Part shown: one piece after another, positions 9,745 through 19,345 of the stretch
Numbering within the stretch: position 1 is the stretch's first letter
Layout of the letters: each line of letters opens with the position of its first letter
Notes under the pieces: generated by a model
Seen by the model: only the letters and a program-made list of their open reading frames with translations
Told to the model about the DNA's origin: nothing
Database searches by the model: none
Program-made: the position numbers and the translations under genes
DNA from: Cryptomeria japonica
Lineage: Eukaryota; Streptophyta; Pinopsida; Cupressales; Cupressaceae
NCBI RefSeq assembly: GCF_030272615.1
Contig: NC_081414.1
Coordinates: 813,666,569-813,730,568 of the forward strand
Direction: 5' to 3'
DNA length: 64,000 bases

Positions 9745-11350
9745 TGTAGCGTCGTAAATTGTACGCACTCGCTAGGGTGGTACAATTTCACACCTAGTTT
9801 AGCACCCGCCTTAGTGCATTTTGCATTCTGCATTGCATTTCTCCTTAAGCACTTAATTAATCAAATAAATTAGGTCTAAGGTCCTATTTCATCATTCTCT
9901 ACATCATAAAGTTGGGCCCTTTCACTAAAGCGCGCCCTTCGCATTTTATTCCTCCAATACACCACTTAATCAAAAACCCTAATTAAGTCCTATTTCGAAC
10001 TTGGGGGCTTGGTTTCGGGGTCTAAACATCTCGAAATCACCTGTAACTTTGAGATTCTCTCTAAAATCATCATATCCGATGGCCCTGAAAATTTGGTGAA
10101 AAGTTGTCGGGACCATGGCGCCCGTGCAACATGGTCCCGGACATTTTTCCTGAAATTTTGGGAGCACGATCCAATCATAAAATAAAGCTTAACCCCAAGA
10201 AATTGGTGAAATATTCAATCTCTAGGTCGGCCAAAATACGAACTTACGACCTAGGGTTTCATACATAAAAGCTGTCTTTCCTCATTTGAAAGGATCCGAT
10301 TTTTGTTTCCAGGAACTTCATATGCAGCGAAAGAGCAGATCTTTGAGGACTTCAACAACATTCAACATCATTATATCAAGCATCTATCAAATTCATTCAT
10401 CCACTTAGGGCTTGGAAGACATTGAAGAACAATAGGAGGTTACCGACTGAAGATTGGCTTGTACTCCTCCCTTGAGGGTTGGGTATGATTTCATATTGTT
10501 TTCATGTCTTTGCATAAGCTTTGATATATCATTTATTCATGCTTTAGATCACATTGCATCTTGATTTAGAGCATTTGCATTATCATTTACAAGCAATTAG
10601 GGTTTACTTTCTAGGTTGCTCTAGTTTGCTTTCTTGCATTTTAGGACCTTGCACACACAATACATTTTACAAAACAACTTGGCTATTCATGGAGGTGGAA
10701 ATCACCGAAGTGGGGGTTTGACTAAGGCAAAACCCTATATAGCCGCCCTTCCCCCTTTTCAGATATTATTGCAGGTTTCGGGATTCGGACGACGCCGCGG
10801 GATACAGATCCGGAGAGAGAAGACTGAGACAGAACCCTGTGTGAAATTGCAGCTTAGAAGACTGGGACAGGGGCGCTGGGTGCCCTGGTCCCTGGGACAG
10901 AGGCGCTGGGCGCCCTGGTCCTCCGGACAGACAGCTTTCCAACAACTTTCCGACAGTGTTTCAGGGTGCAGAATGGTGGTTTCCGGTGCAGTTTTCAGGA
11001 CAGTGGCGCCCGCGCTCCCGTCCCGAACAGTTTCAATCCGATTTTGACTCCGGGTACATATCTGCATTCTTATTTCATCCTTGTATTTACAGCTGTTCAT
11101 TGTTTAATCTCCGTTCTGCAAACTTGTTATTAGTTCATACTTGCATTTTGAGGTTAGGGTTTGAACTTACATTACTTAATCTTACAATTTCAACAAGGGA
11201 ATAGAAATCCTAATAGATATCCCGTGGCTCTCTCCTTCACCAAAAGAAGTAGCCAATTGTGCGATATCTCTAGGCTCTTTCGTATTCCGCAATGTGTGTC
11301 AAAAGGTAGGATTAGGGTACATTGACCTAGTCTCGCTTTTCCCCTACACA
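9745..11350 (+). repeat. Element B 5' LTR
   Basis: 1,606 bp, TGTAGCGTC...CCCCTACACA, followed by a TTT spacer and the primer site. It is homologous to the D LTR (34,643-36,257, opposite strand): both share the AAGGCAAAACCCTA region, GC-rich repeats and terminal blocks. It contains a tandem pair of about 30 bp (10,863-10,922) and hairpin-forming sequence (10,105-10,135). The Cys/Gly-poor ORFs overlapping it on either strand are not coding as far as I can judge. Confidence 0.88.
10733..10742 (+). promoter_or_regulatory. TATA box of element B LTR
   Basis: CCCTATATAG within the 5' LTR, giving an expected transcript start near 10,765-10,770. The D LTR has the decayed counterpart CCCTATGTATCC on its sense strand at about 35,270, which supports the function of this segment. 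Confidence 0.55.
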
Positions 11351-11353
11351 TTT

Positions 11354-11373
11354 TGGTGAACCCGACGTGAATC
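11354..11373 (+). other. Element B primer binding site (tRNA-Trp)
   Basis: TGGTGAACCCGACGTGAATC is complementary to the last 20 nt of plant tRNA-Trp as I remember it. It follows the LTR after TTT. The match stops at 20 nt, the usual length, unlike element A. Confidence 0.88.
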
Positions 11374-11517
11374 TATCATTGCTTCCTCTTGCATTGCATT
11401 TGTTAGATCTAGATCTAGATTTAGTGTGTTTTCATCTCATTTACATTAAAGAGAAAAAGAATTTTTTTTTTTTGTTTCTTTGCATTGTGTGTTTAAATTT
11501 TATGCAATCTTTTCAAA

Positions 11518-12546
11518 ATGTCAGATTTTTATTTGCAAAATGTTCATGCTTTTGATGATTATTATGAGTATAGCCAAGATGAATTAGCTGAAGCTTTAGA
11601 TGAGTTTTTAAACCCTAAGGATGCTAAACCTTCATTTTACCAAAAACTCATAAACCTTGTTACTATGCCATTTAGGTGTGATGAGAAAGATAAGTCGAAT
11701 GATTCCTCTCAAGGGTACATTCCTATCCACTCTTCCCCTGAATCTAGTAACATGGTTGTTTTCAATAATCCCCTCTATGAGGAGATGTCTCCTTTTGAAT
11801 CAAAAGACAAACCTTTTAACCGATATGATCATGCTTTGTTGGATGATGCTCTTGATGACTTTGTGGCTTTGTCGAAACCTATAAACAAAAACAAGACCTC
11901 TAAATTGGTTAACATGATAAATTTGAATGAATATAACAAGCCTCTCTTTGAAGTCCAAGGTGCTTATCCTTCTTCCACCTTTCAAATTCCTAAGACTCCT
12001 CTCCTTACTGTCCAAGGGAGGTATGATCATGATTCCTTTTGTACTCCTAATAAACCAATCATTATCGTACAAGGAAGACAACCTATAAGTCCTTACAATT
12101 ATGCTAAACAAATAACTAGAGAGAGTTATCATGCGGTTGCCCATACTTATCATACCAGAAATAATAAGCAACCTAATCCTCCTCCTGTTATTCCAGTGTC
12201 CCTTCCTAATCCTCAACCAATTCTTCCTCAAGCTCCCCGTATTTCGCAAGTTATGGGTAAGGAATATGATCTCATAGAACAACTTAAAACTACCCCTGCC
12301 AAAATATACCTTTGGGATTTGATTCAAACTTCTTCCGCTCATCATGGAATGTTACGAGATGCCTTGAAAGATTTGAATGTTCCTCCACCGAATACATCTA
12401 GTAATATAGCATCTTTTGTTAACTCCGTGATGAATCCTAAACCTCAAATTGTGTTTACGCAAGATGAGTTGCCTACTACTGAAGTCCAACAACAATATGA
12501 TCCCTTGATGATTGTGGTTGTCATGAAAGACACTGCTATAAGATGA
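11518..12546 (+). CDS. Element B gag-like protein without recognisable capsid domain
   Basis: 342 codons from ATG 11,518 to a TGA at 12,544, in frame with pol. The start is the first good ATG, 144 nt after the primer site. The N-terminus is acidic (YSQDELAEALDEFLNP). I see neither the retrotrans-gag capsid motifs present in elements A and F nor a zinc knuckle. Residues about 140-200 form three loose repeats around VQG (FEVQGAY, LTVQGRY, IIVQGRQ). A block beginning GKEYDLIEQL leads into protease. The TGA falls where an Arg codon is expected, so it is probably CGA to TGA. Element D has the same organisation. Function as a structural protein is inferred from position only. Confidence 0.75.
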   Translation: MSDFYLQNVHAFDDYYEYSQDELAEALDEFLNPKDAKPSFYQKLINLVTMPFRCDEKDKSNDSSQGYIPIHSSPESSNMVVFNNPLYEEMSPFESKDKPFNRYDHALLDDALDDFVALSKPINKNKTSKLVNMINLNEYNKPLFEVQGAYPSSTFQIPKTPLLTVQGRYDHDSFCTPNKPIIIVQGRQPISPYNYAKQITRESYHAVAHTYHTRNNKQPNPPPVIPVSLPNPQPILPQAPRISQVMGKEYDLIEQLKTTPAKIYLWDLIQTSSAHHGMLRDALKDLNVPPPNTSSNIASFVNSVMNPKPQIVFTQDELPTTEVQQQYDPLMIVVVMKDTAIR

Positions 12547-14577
12547 ACACTAGTAGATAATGGCTCTGGCCTTAATGTGTGTAGCATTAATCTATTGCAT
12601 AAGATGAATGTGGATACATCTCTTATGGAGCCTGACTCTCGTTCCATTCGTGGCTTTGACAATGTGGCTAAGACTTCATTGGGTATCATTACCTTACCTC
12701 TCACAGTGGGACCTGTTACTTTGCCTACTCCTATCCATGTTATGCCGGGAAATCTAACATACAACTTGTTATTAGGGAGGCCTTGGATTCATAGCATGCA
12801 AGCTGTCCCCTCTACATTGCATAGACAAGTTAAATTCATTTATAACAATAAGACATATACTTTGATAGGAGATACTAATTTTCAAGCTTGTCTACAAACA
12901 TCTAATTCCAAAGGAGATTCTTCTAAGCCATCCTCGTCTAGTGATGACTCTTTAAACAAGAAACCTATCGATGAGTCTTCGCTTCCCGATGATCGAAATC
13001 CTTTGGATGAATTTGGAACTCCTGAAGAAAATCCTTCTCGACTTGAAACTACACATAAAAAGGATTTTGATCCTGAGAAGGTTCTCGCAGAAGATGATTG
13101 GGGATCTCTTGATTTTAACCCTACCTTTGTGGGCGAATATAAGATTCCTTCTAGAGAACTTAAAGTTGAAAAGAAGGAAGAAGCTGAAAATCACAAAGTT
13201 GAAAAGAAAGAAGAAACTAAAAAACAATCAACCCTGCCTGAAGCTATGAGTAATAACTTTGTGGCCGCTTCTCAAACTTCCTCTTCTCACATCTATAATT
13301 ATGAAGAGTTTGATTCTTTGTCTTATGAAAAACCACCTTCCCTTCCTGAAATGGCTGATCGTTATGGTCGTGGTTTTCGCATTTTTGCTAAGCATGGGTA
13401 TCATGGAAAAGTTTGTGGTGCTAATGAACAAGTGATTAGAGTTCCTCTAGAGACTAATTTTCAACATTATGCCTTTGGACTTGGCTATAATCCCTGCAGA
13501 CGTACTAGAGCCTCTAAAAGACCATGCATTAGTGTTAATGCTATTTCTACATCTTTATCAATACAACACCCTGAGTATATTGATGAGGATTCTTCGAGTG
13601 ATTGTGCTCTAGATATCTTCCCTACCGACGATGCTTTAGCTGAGTTCTTGGGAGCCTATGACACTCTTCCTCGTTATCATCACAATAGGGGACTCCCTTA
13701 TTGTTTGAACACTGAAGCTTATTTCGGAAAAGAGATTGATAATGATAAGATTGTGAAAGAATTCCCTCAGTTAAAGGATACTCCTCAACAAAGTAATCTT
13801 CTCATAAGTGAAACCCTTGATGTTAAGATGGATCCTTGCAACAAAGAAAAAGTCATTAAAATTGGAAAATGTTTGGATGAAGAGGAACAGAAACAATATG
13901 AAGAACTATTGCATGAATTTCCTGAGATCTTCGCTTGGACATATTCTGACATGCCTGGTATAGATCCTAAGATTGTTACTCATAATATTGTCTTAGTTCC
14001 TGATGCTAAGCCCGTGAAACAAAAGATTCAAAAAATGAATCCTAAGGTGGCTCTGCTTGTTAAGGCTGAGATTGAAAAATTGTTGGAGGCTGGATTTATC
14101 CACCCTATTGACTATTCCCCATGGATTTCAAACATTGTCGCTGTGGCTAAACCAGATAACAAAATAAGAATGTGTACTAATTTTCGGGATTTAAATAAAG
14201 CTTCTTTAAAAGATGATTTCCCTCTTCCAAACATTGACATGATAGTTGATTCTACGGCAGGACATGCCCTCTTATCTTTCATGGACGGTTTTTCAGGCTA
14301 CAATCAAATTTTCATTAACCCTCAAGATCAATACAAAACCGCTTTCACCACTCCTTGGGGTACGTTTTGTTGGATAATGATGCCTTTCAGACTTAAAAAC
14401 GCCGGTGCAACTTATCAACGAGCGATGACCCTTATCTTTCATGATTATATGCATAAGATTTTAGAGGATTATGTTGATGATATTCTGGCTAAATCCTTTC
14501 TTTGCATGGATCATGTTAAAGTCCTTCGTCAAATCTTTGAAAGAATTCGTAAATATCACATGCGCTTGAATCCCTGA
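12547..14577 (+). CDS. pol: Element B pol: protease, G-patch and reverse transcriptase
   Basis: Open frame between the TGA codons at 12,544 and 14,575. The protease active site is LVDNGSGLNVC (about 12,553-12,585) with [14 protein letters not shown] downstream. An acidic/Lys-rich linker (KVEKKEE) and a G-patch-like segment (RYGRGFRIFAKHGYHGK, about 13,360) follow. RT shows INKxxEAGFIHP-type entry, FRDLNKAS, FMDGFSGYNQ, a LKNAGATYQRAM block and the catalytic YVDDILAKS (about 14,470), all intact apart from Arg for Gly before LKNAG. It copies the RNA genome inside particles. The stop at 14,575 lies just after LNP in the connection to the thumb. Confidence 0.92.
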   Translation, partial: TLVDNGSGLNVCSINLLHKMNVDTSLMEPDSRSIRGFDNVAKTSLGIITLPLTVGPVTLPTPIHVMPGNLTYNLLLGRPWIHSMQAVPSTLHRQVKFIYNNKTYTLIGDTNFQACLQTSNSKGDSSKPSSSSDDSLNKKPIDESSLPDDRNPLDEFGTPEENPSRLETTHKKDFDPEKVLAEDDWGSLDFNPTFVGEYKIPSRELKVEKKEEAENHKVEKKEETKKQSTLPEAMSNNFVAASQTSSSHIYNYEEFDSLSYEKPPSLPEMADRYGRGFRIFAKHGYHGKVCGANEQVIRVPLETNFQHYAFGLGYNPCRRTRASKRPCISVNAISTSLSIQHPEYIDEDSSSDCALDIFPTDDALAEFLGAYDTLPRYHHNRGLPYCLNTEAYFGKEIDNDKIVKEFPQLKDTPQQSNLLISETLDVKMDPCNKEKVIKIGKCLDEEEQKQYEELLHEFPEIFAWTYSDMPGIDPKIVTHNIVLVPDAKPVKQKIQKMNPKVALLVKAEIEKLLEAGFIHPIDYSPWISNIVAVAKPDNKIRMCTNFRDLNKASLKDDFPLPNIDMIVDSTAGHALLSFMDGFSGYNQIFINPQDQYKTAFTTPWGTFCWIMMPFRLKNAGATYQRAMTLIFHDYMHKILEDYVDDILAKSFLCMDHVKVLRQIFERIRKYHMRLNP

Positions 14578-15675
14578 AAATGTGTTTTTGGTGTGGATAG
14601 TGGAAAGCTATTAGGGTTCATAGTTTCGCATCGTGGGATTGAGGTGGATACTAAGAAAATAGATGCTATTGTTAACATGCCACCTCCTCGGAATGTCTCT
14701 CAACTTAAAAGCTTACAAGGAAAGATTCAAGCTATTCGTAGGTTCGTGTCTCAACTTGTGGATCGTACCTTTCCTTTTACTCAACTTCTTAAGAAGGATA
14801 TCACTTTTCAATGGAATGAGGATTGTCAATAGGCATTTGAAGATTTAAAAGTATGTTTGGCTAGTCCTCCTATCCTTCAACCTGCCGAACCGTCTAAACC
14901 CTTTCTTCTATATACAGCTGCTTCTTCTCATGCTCTCGCAGCATTATTAGCACAACATGATAAAGATGGTAAGGAATGTTTGGTTTATTACATAAGTCGT
15001 ACCTTACTCGATTATGAGACCCGATATTCTGCGATAGAAAGACAATGCTTGGCCGTGGTGTTTGCGACTCAGAAATTGAGACATTATCTTTTAAATTCAG
15101 AAGTCCATGTCATGGTTAAGTTTGATCCTTTGAAGCATCTTTTCTCTAAAACTGATTTATCAGGACGTCTCGCTAAGTGGGTTATGATGTTAACTGAATT
15201 TGACCTTAAATTTGTTTCACAAAGAGCAATTAAAGGGCAAGCGTTGACCGATCACTTAGTTGAGGCCCCTTCACCTTTTTCATTCCCTAACCCTGAGTCC
15301 TTTCCTGATGACTTCATTCTTTCTATAGAGAAAGATGAAACTTGGGAGTTATACTTTGACGGCTCTAAGTGTCGTACGAGATCGGGGGCAGGTGTTGTTC
15401 TAGTTTCTCCTACAAAGAAACCTATTCCCTTATCATATCGCCTAAATTTCCTGTGTACCAATAACATTGCTGAGTATGAGGCTCTTATAGCGGGAATAAA
15501 AGTAGCCCTCGCTCTTAATATAAAACACATACATATCTATGGAGATTCGCAATTGATTATAAGACAAGTAACAGGAATGTATCAAGCAAAACAAGACAAA
15601 TTATCACAATATAAAGACCTTGCTATCTCTTTATTACGAAATTTCGATTCTTATACCATGGAACCTGTTCCTTGA
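14578..15675 (+). CDS. pol: Element B pol: RT thumb and two RNase H domains
   Basis: The frame continues through a TAG at 14,830 (CQ-stop-AFEDL, probably CAG to TAG) to TGA 15,673. The first RNase H, typical of Ty3/gypsy, has PFLLYTAASS, YYISRTLLDYETRYSAIERQ and QKLRHYLL. About 100 codons later is the second, archaeal-like RNase H that defines the Tat lineage: LYFDGSKCRTRSGAG, IAEYEALIAGIKVAL and IYGDSQLIIRQ, with the first three acidic residues Asp, Glu and Asp present. Gain of the second domain is established for Tat/Ogre-type elements. Confidence 0.9.
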
Positions 15676-17097
15676 AAAGATAATCGACATGTGGATGCAA
15701 TGGCATGTGTGGCTTCTTTAGTATCTTTAGAGGACCCTATGGTCGATCTTAACTTCGTTATTCACAATCTTATTTCTCCAGCTATTGAAGATGATTCTAG
15801 CTTGGTAACATGTTGTGACTTTGTAGACTCAGATGAATGGTTCTCGCATATTGTAAGATATTTGACCGATGGTACCTTTCTTGATTTTGCTAATAGGAAC
15901 ACTAGGGCTAGAATCCGCAAGCTGTCCGCTAGATATATCATCCTTTCTAATGTCCTTTATCGAAGGGGTTATGATGGTCTTCTCCTTCGTTGTCTTAACA
16001 AGTCGGAAATCCCTATTGCTCTTGAAGAGGCACATTCAGGTGCCTGTGGGGGGCACTTTGGGGGCAAATCCCTGGTTCATAGGTTGCTTCATATGGGATA
16101 CTATTGGCAAACTATGCAGAAGGATTCCTTTTCATTTGTTAAGAAATGTCATCAATGTCAACAACATAATAACCTGATTCATGCTCCTGCCCAAGAACTC
16201 CGCTCTCAAGTAGCTTCTTGGCCCTTCTCCGCATGGGGTTTGGATCTTATTGGAAAAATCTCTCCTCCTTCATCTCAAGGACACACCTTCATTATAACCG
16301 CAATAGATTACTTTACGACGTGGGTAGAGGCTATTCCCCTTCGCTCTACTACTGCTGAAGTGATTTGTCAATTTCTTCTAGAAAACATTATTTCTCGATT
16401 TGGGATACCTTCCACTATTATCTCAGATAATGGAACACCGTTTAAGAAAAAGGATGTGAAGAAATTCCTTGAGAAGTATCATATCAAACATCGATTTTCT
16501 ACACCATATTATCCTCAGTCAAATGGTCAAGCTGAATCATCCAATAAGATAATTGAGCAAATTCTTCGTAAAACCATAAATAAGCATGGTAAGGATTGGA
16601 GTAACCAGCTAATCTATGCTCTTTGGGCCTACCGAACGAGTGTACGAATTGCTACGGGAACTACTCCTTATAATCTTGTTTATGGTGCTGACGCTATTAT
16701 GCCCTTAGAGTTAGAAATTCCATCACTTAGGGTTTCTCTTAAAGGTATAGTAGATGATGACTCTTATAGAGAACAATGACTTCAACAGCTTGAGATGCTT
16801 GATGAACAGCGTATAAACGCTCTTGAGCATATTCAAGCGTATCACAAAACTCTACAGCGAAGTTATAATGATAAGGTTATTCAACGCTCCTTCTCAGTAG
16901 GTGATTTAGTCCTTTATGAGAATCAGCGCAATGTGAATGCCTTGCCGGCCGAAAAGGGAAAATTTAGTCCTAATTGGCTTGGACCATATATCGTCATTGA
17001 GGATTATGGGTCAGGTGCTTACAAAATAGCGGATGTAGATGGTACGCCTCTTAAAGAACCTATCAATGCTATGCACTTGCGTAGATATTATGCTTAA
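15676..17097 (+). CDS. pol: Element B pol: integrase
   Basis: The frame runs to a TAA at 17,095 with one internal TGA (16,777-16,779). It has the His-His-Cys-Cys zinc domain (EEAHSGACGGHFG ... FVKKCHQCQQH) and a full Asp-Asp-Glu core: GLDLIGK, ISDNGTPF, YPQSNGQAESSNK. The C-terminal part holds VGDLVLYENQR and a Pro/Gly beta segment PNWLGPYIVIEDYGSGAYKI, ending INAMHLRRYYA. It inserts the cDNA and makes the 5-bp duplications seen here. The TGA again replaces a probable Arg codon. Confidence 0.9.
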
Positions 17098-17798
17098 TTC
17101 TTCACTTCTTATCTATCTTCTTTTCAATTCTTCAACATTGGATAATATGTTAGTATTTCTTAATTAAAGCAAAGTAGAATTAAATGTTATGATGTTTAAT
17201 CTATATTGCTTCGTTCCTGACAAGCGTTTCTTCTTACTTTATAGTTTGTCGTGAATTCATTTATGTAAATTGTAAAAGATTTACATTTTCATTATGCTAG
17301 CATATTATACAATGTCTTTATGTGTTAAGTAGAATCGTATCATGTTGTGTTTAAGTTCAAAATTAAATCACATTAGTTATATGATTCTTAGACTTAATGC
17401 ATATTTCTTCCTTATCATCAATGTAGCACTTAATTAAATATTTTAATTAAGTCACACATGTATCAATTTAATCATGGAGCATTGAGAAATCAATCACATG
17501 GAAATTAAATTCTGAACATACATGTATATTTACCAAATGTATTAGATTTAATCAAAACAAAATATACATTGTTTTAGGCATTAAAGATAACACATTTGAG
17601 ACAAACGAGAAGCATGTATATATATATGTGTGTGAATCGTATACAAACATAGGTCACTGTATATCCAAAATGTGACCTCTCTCCTACATCATACAATCAT
17701 CTCCTATCCCTAGGGCTAGTGGCTGGAGAGTGCCGACTAGATGCTCCCTCCTGATCTGGCCGTGGAGGTGGACCCATGGGGGTGTAGCGCGATACAGA
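17098..17798 (+). other. Element B region between pol and the antisense gene
   Basis: About 700 bp, AT-rich, with no coding frame. It includes a short alternating TATATATATGTGTGTG run near 17,617. This is where 3' untranslated sequence and, on the other strand, the end of the antisense transcript would lie. Confidence 0.5.
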
Positions 17799-19338
17799 TC
17801 ATGAGTGACTCCGAGAGGAACTCCTACGATCCCTATCCATAAGGATCGCACGATAGGTGGTAGCCTCGGTTTGGGCCACTACTAGATCTCGCCGCACCTG
17901 CTGGAGATCCTCTGATAGGACTCTCTCTCTCTGCCGTGCCTGATGGAGATCCTCTGATAGGACTCTCTCTCTCTGCCGCACCTGCTGGAGGTCCTCGGAT
18001 AGGACTCTCTCTCTCTCCCTCCATATGTCTACCTGTAATCGAAATGGGAAAAACAAATCCTCATGCCGACCTGCGTTCCCCTGAGGCCTGTAGGTAATCT
18101 GTGAGGAACTAGGGATCTGTGCTATCATAGAGATGTCTGTCATTGCCTGCTGAATCAAGGAACGCCATTCTTGCACATTAGCTATGGCAGTAGACTAGGT
18201 TTTTGTTAGTACCATTCTATATCATTAAAGCATTAATCAATCAATATAAACCTACTATACCTGGATCTCCCTCACGCCAGTAGGGATCATGATATGGTAG
18301 CATCTGTGACTGGGAACTGCTAGGCTCCCCTCACTCGAATACTCTATCCATGATGGGTGTAGGCTGGACAGTACTAGTGACAGGTCTCCATATCGCCTCA
18401 TGTTCCCCCTGTTGGGGAATAAGAGGTGGATCTAGAGCTATGGTATCGTCTCCTGAATGGTGGGGAGCTACATCCGACTCCTCCTCATCATCTCTATCCT
18501 CCTCCTCATCCTCCTCTCTATCCGCATCCTCCTCCTCCTCCTCCTCCTCGTCACTGGGCTGATCGCCTGTAGGTGGATCAGGATCTCCCGCCTCCTCATG
18601 ACCCTCTCCCTCCTCTGGCTCCTTTGACCTGGATCCCTCGTCCTCGTCTCGGTCTCCATGTCTCCATGGGCCTGGATAGCCTGTCGGATGATCTGGTGGA
18701 AAGATAGGACCCGGATATGATCTCATGAACCATGAAACATATCTGCGCTGTGCTCCAGGCTCTGCAGAATAATCAGTGACTATATCCTGATCCGATCCCT
18801 CTAAGTCTGTCATCTCGATATCATCCACCGTCGGTCTCGCTACTGCTCCAAGTCTGGGAAGGACCCGTGAGTGTCGAGTGTAGATGGGCACATCGGCTGG
18901 AACACACTGCTCTAATCCGAACTGCCTCCGTACTCGGTCAAAGTAGAAAGGGACTATGATGTGTGCGTATCGTCCTTGCAGTAGGCGGTTCCTCTGTAGA
19001 CATGCTAACTGTCTCTCCATACCATCCCATCTGTGCATCCGTAGGTAAGGTCTCCACACTGTCACCTCGGCTATCAGTCTGTCAACAATCACTCTCCAAT
19101 ACAGCAAGTCTCCAACTCTCCACTCGCTGGTAAGTGGATAAGCGAACACCCTAGGTCGCTCGCTCGCTATACTCAGTGGAAAGCCGATGGGCCTGGTGCA
19201 TGTGAAGTGCTCTAAGATCCACACCTGCAGAAGTGTGCATGTCATCAAACTACAACCCTGTCCGAATACATACTCCTCAAGGTTGTGATAGAGATGTGCA
19301 AGCATACTCTGACCCCATGCATAAACCTCGCTTTTCCC
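17799..19338 (-). pseudogene. Antisense plant-mobile-domain (PMD) gene inside element B
   Basis: Two exons on the minus strand, opposite to pol. Exon 1 (19,338-18,261) begins after an acceptor TGTGTAG and encodes KSEVYAWGQSMLAHLYHNL, TLLQVWILEHFTCTRPIGF, SEWRVGDLLYWR and EVTVWRPYLRMHRWD, patterns I recognise from the aminotransferase-like plant mobile domain. An acidic low-complexity tail (poly-Glu/Asp) follows. A 79-nt GT-AG intron (18,260-18,182) joins CCA-G to CT and keeps the frame into exon 2 (18,181-17,799), which encodes a coiled coil with three 14-residue repeats (RERVLSEDL). One in-frame TGA lies at 18,331. The N-terminal exons are missing. Mobile-domain genes in Ty3/gypsy elements are known; their role in the element is unclear. 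Confidence 0.72.
17891..18016 (-). repeat. Three 42-bp tandem repeats in the antisense gene
   Basis: Units 17,891-17,932, 17,933-17,974 and 17,975-18,016 differ at a few bases. Each encodes 14 residues (RERVLSEDLQQVRQ type), two heptads of a predicted coiled coil, and includes a CT-dinucleotide run. Confidence 0.9.
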
Positions 19339-19345
19339 CTACACA
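19327..19345 (+). repeat. Residual 3' LTR end of element B
   Basis: CTCGCTTTTCCCCTACACA is identical to the end of the B 5' LTR (11,332-11,350) and abuts the right CAAGA duplication. Sequence further left is mobile-domain coding, not LTR. All but the last 19 bp or so of the 3' LTR, plus the N-terminal part of the antisense gene, appear deleted. Confidence 0.8.

Larger units (their letters stand above)
9745..19345 (+). mobile_element. Element B: Tat-lineage Ty3/gypsy element in the C LTR
   Basis: It is 9.6 kb, bounded by TG at 9,745 and CA at 19,345, with a perfect 5-bp target duplication CAAGA (9,740-9,744 and 19,346-19,350). The uninterrupted C 5' LTR has CAAGA once at the matching place. 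Order: 5' LTR, tRNA-Trp primer site, gag-like ORF, protease, G-patch, RT, RNase H, second RNase H, integrase, 3' untranslated region, antisense plant-mobile-domain gene. The 3' LTR is reduced to its last 19 bp or so, so the element is defective. It is a younger relative of element D; their LTRs share the region around the TATA box and both ends. Confidence 0.92.

Noticed and set aside
10634-11204. Overlapping ORFs of 82-137 codons in the B LTR
   Set aside because: They lie in LTR sequence with a TATA box and repeats, and the D LTR counterpart does not keep these frames.
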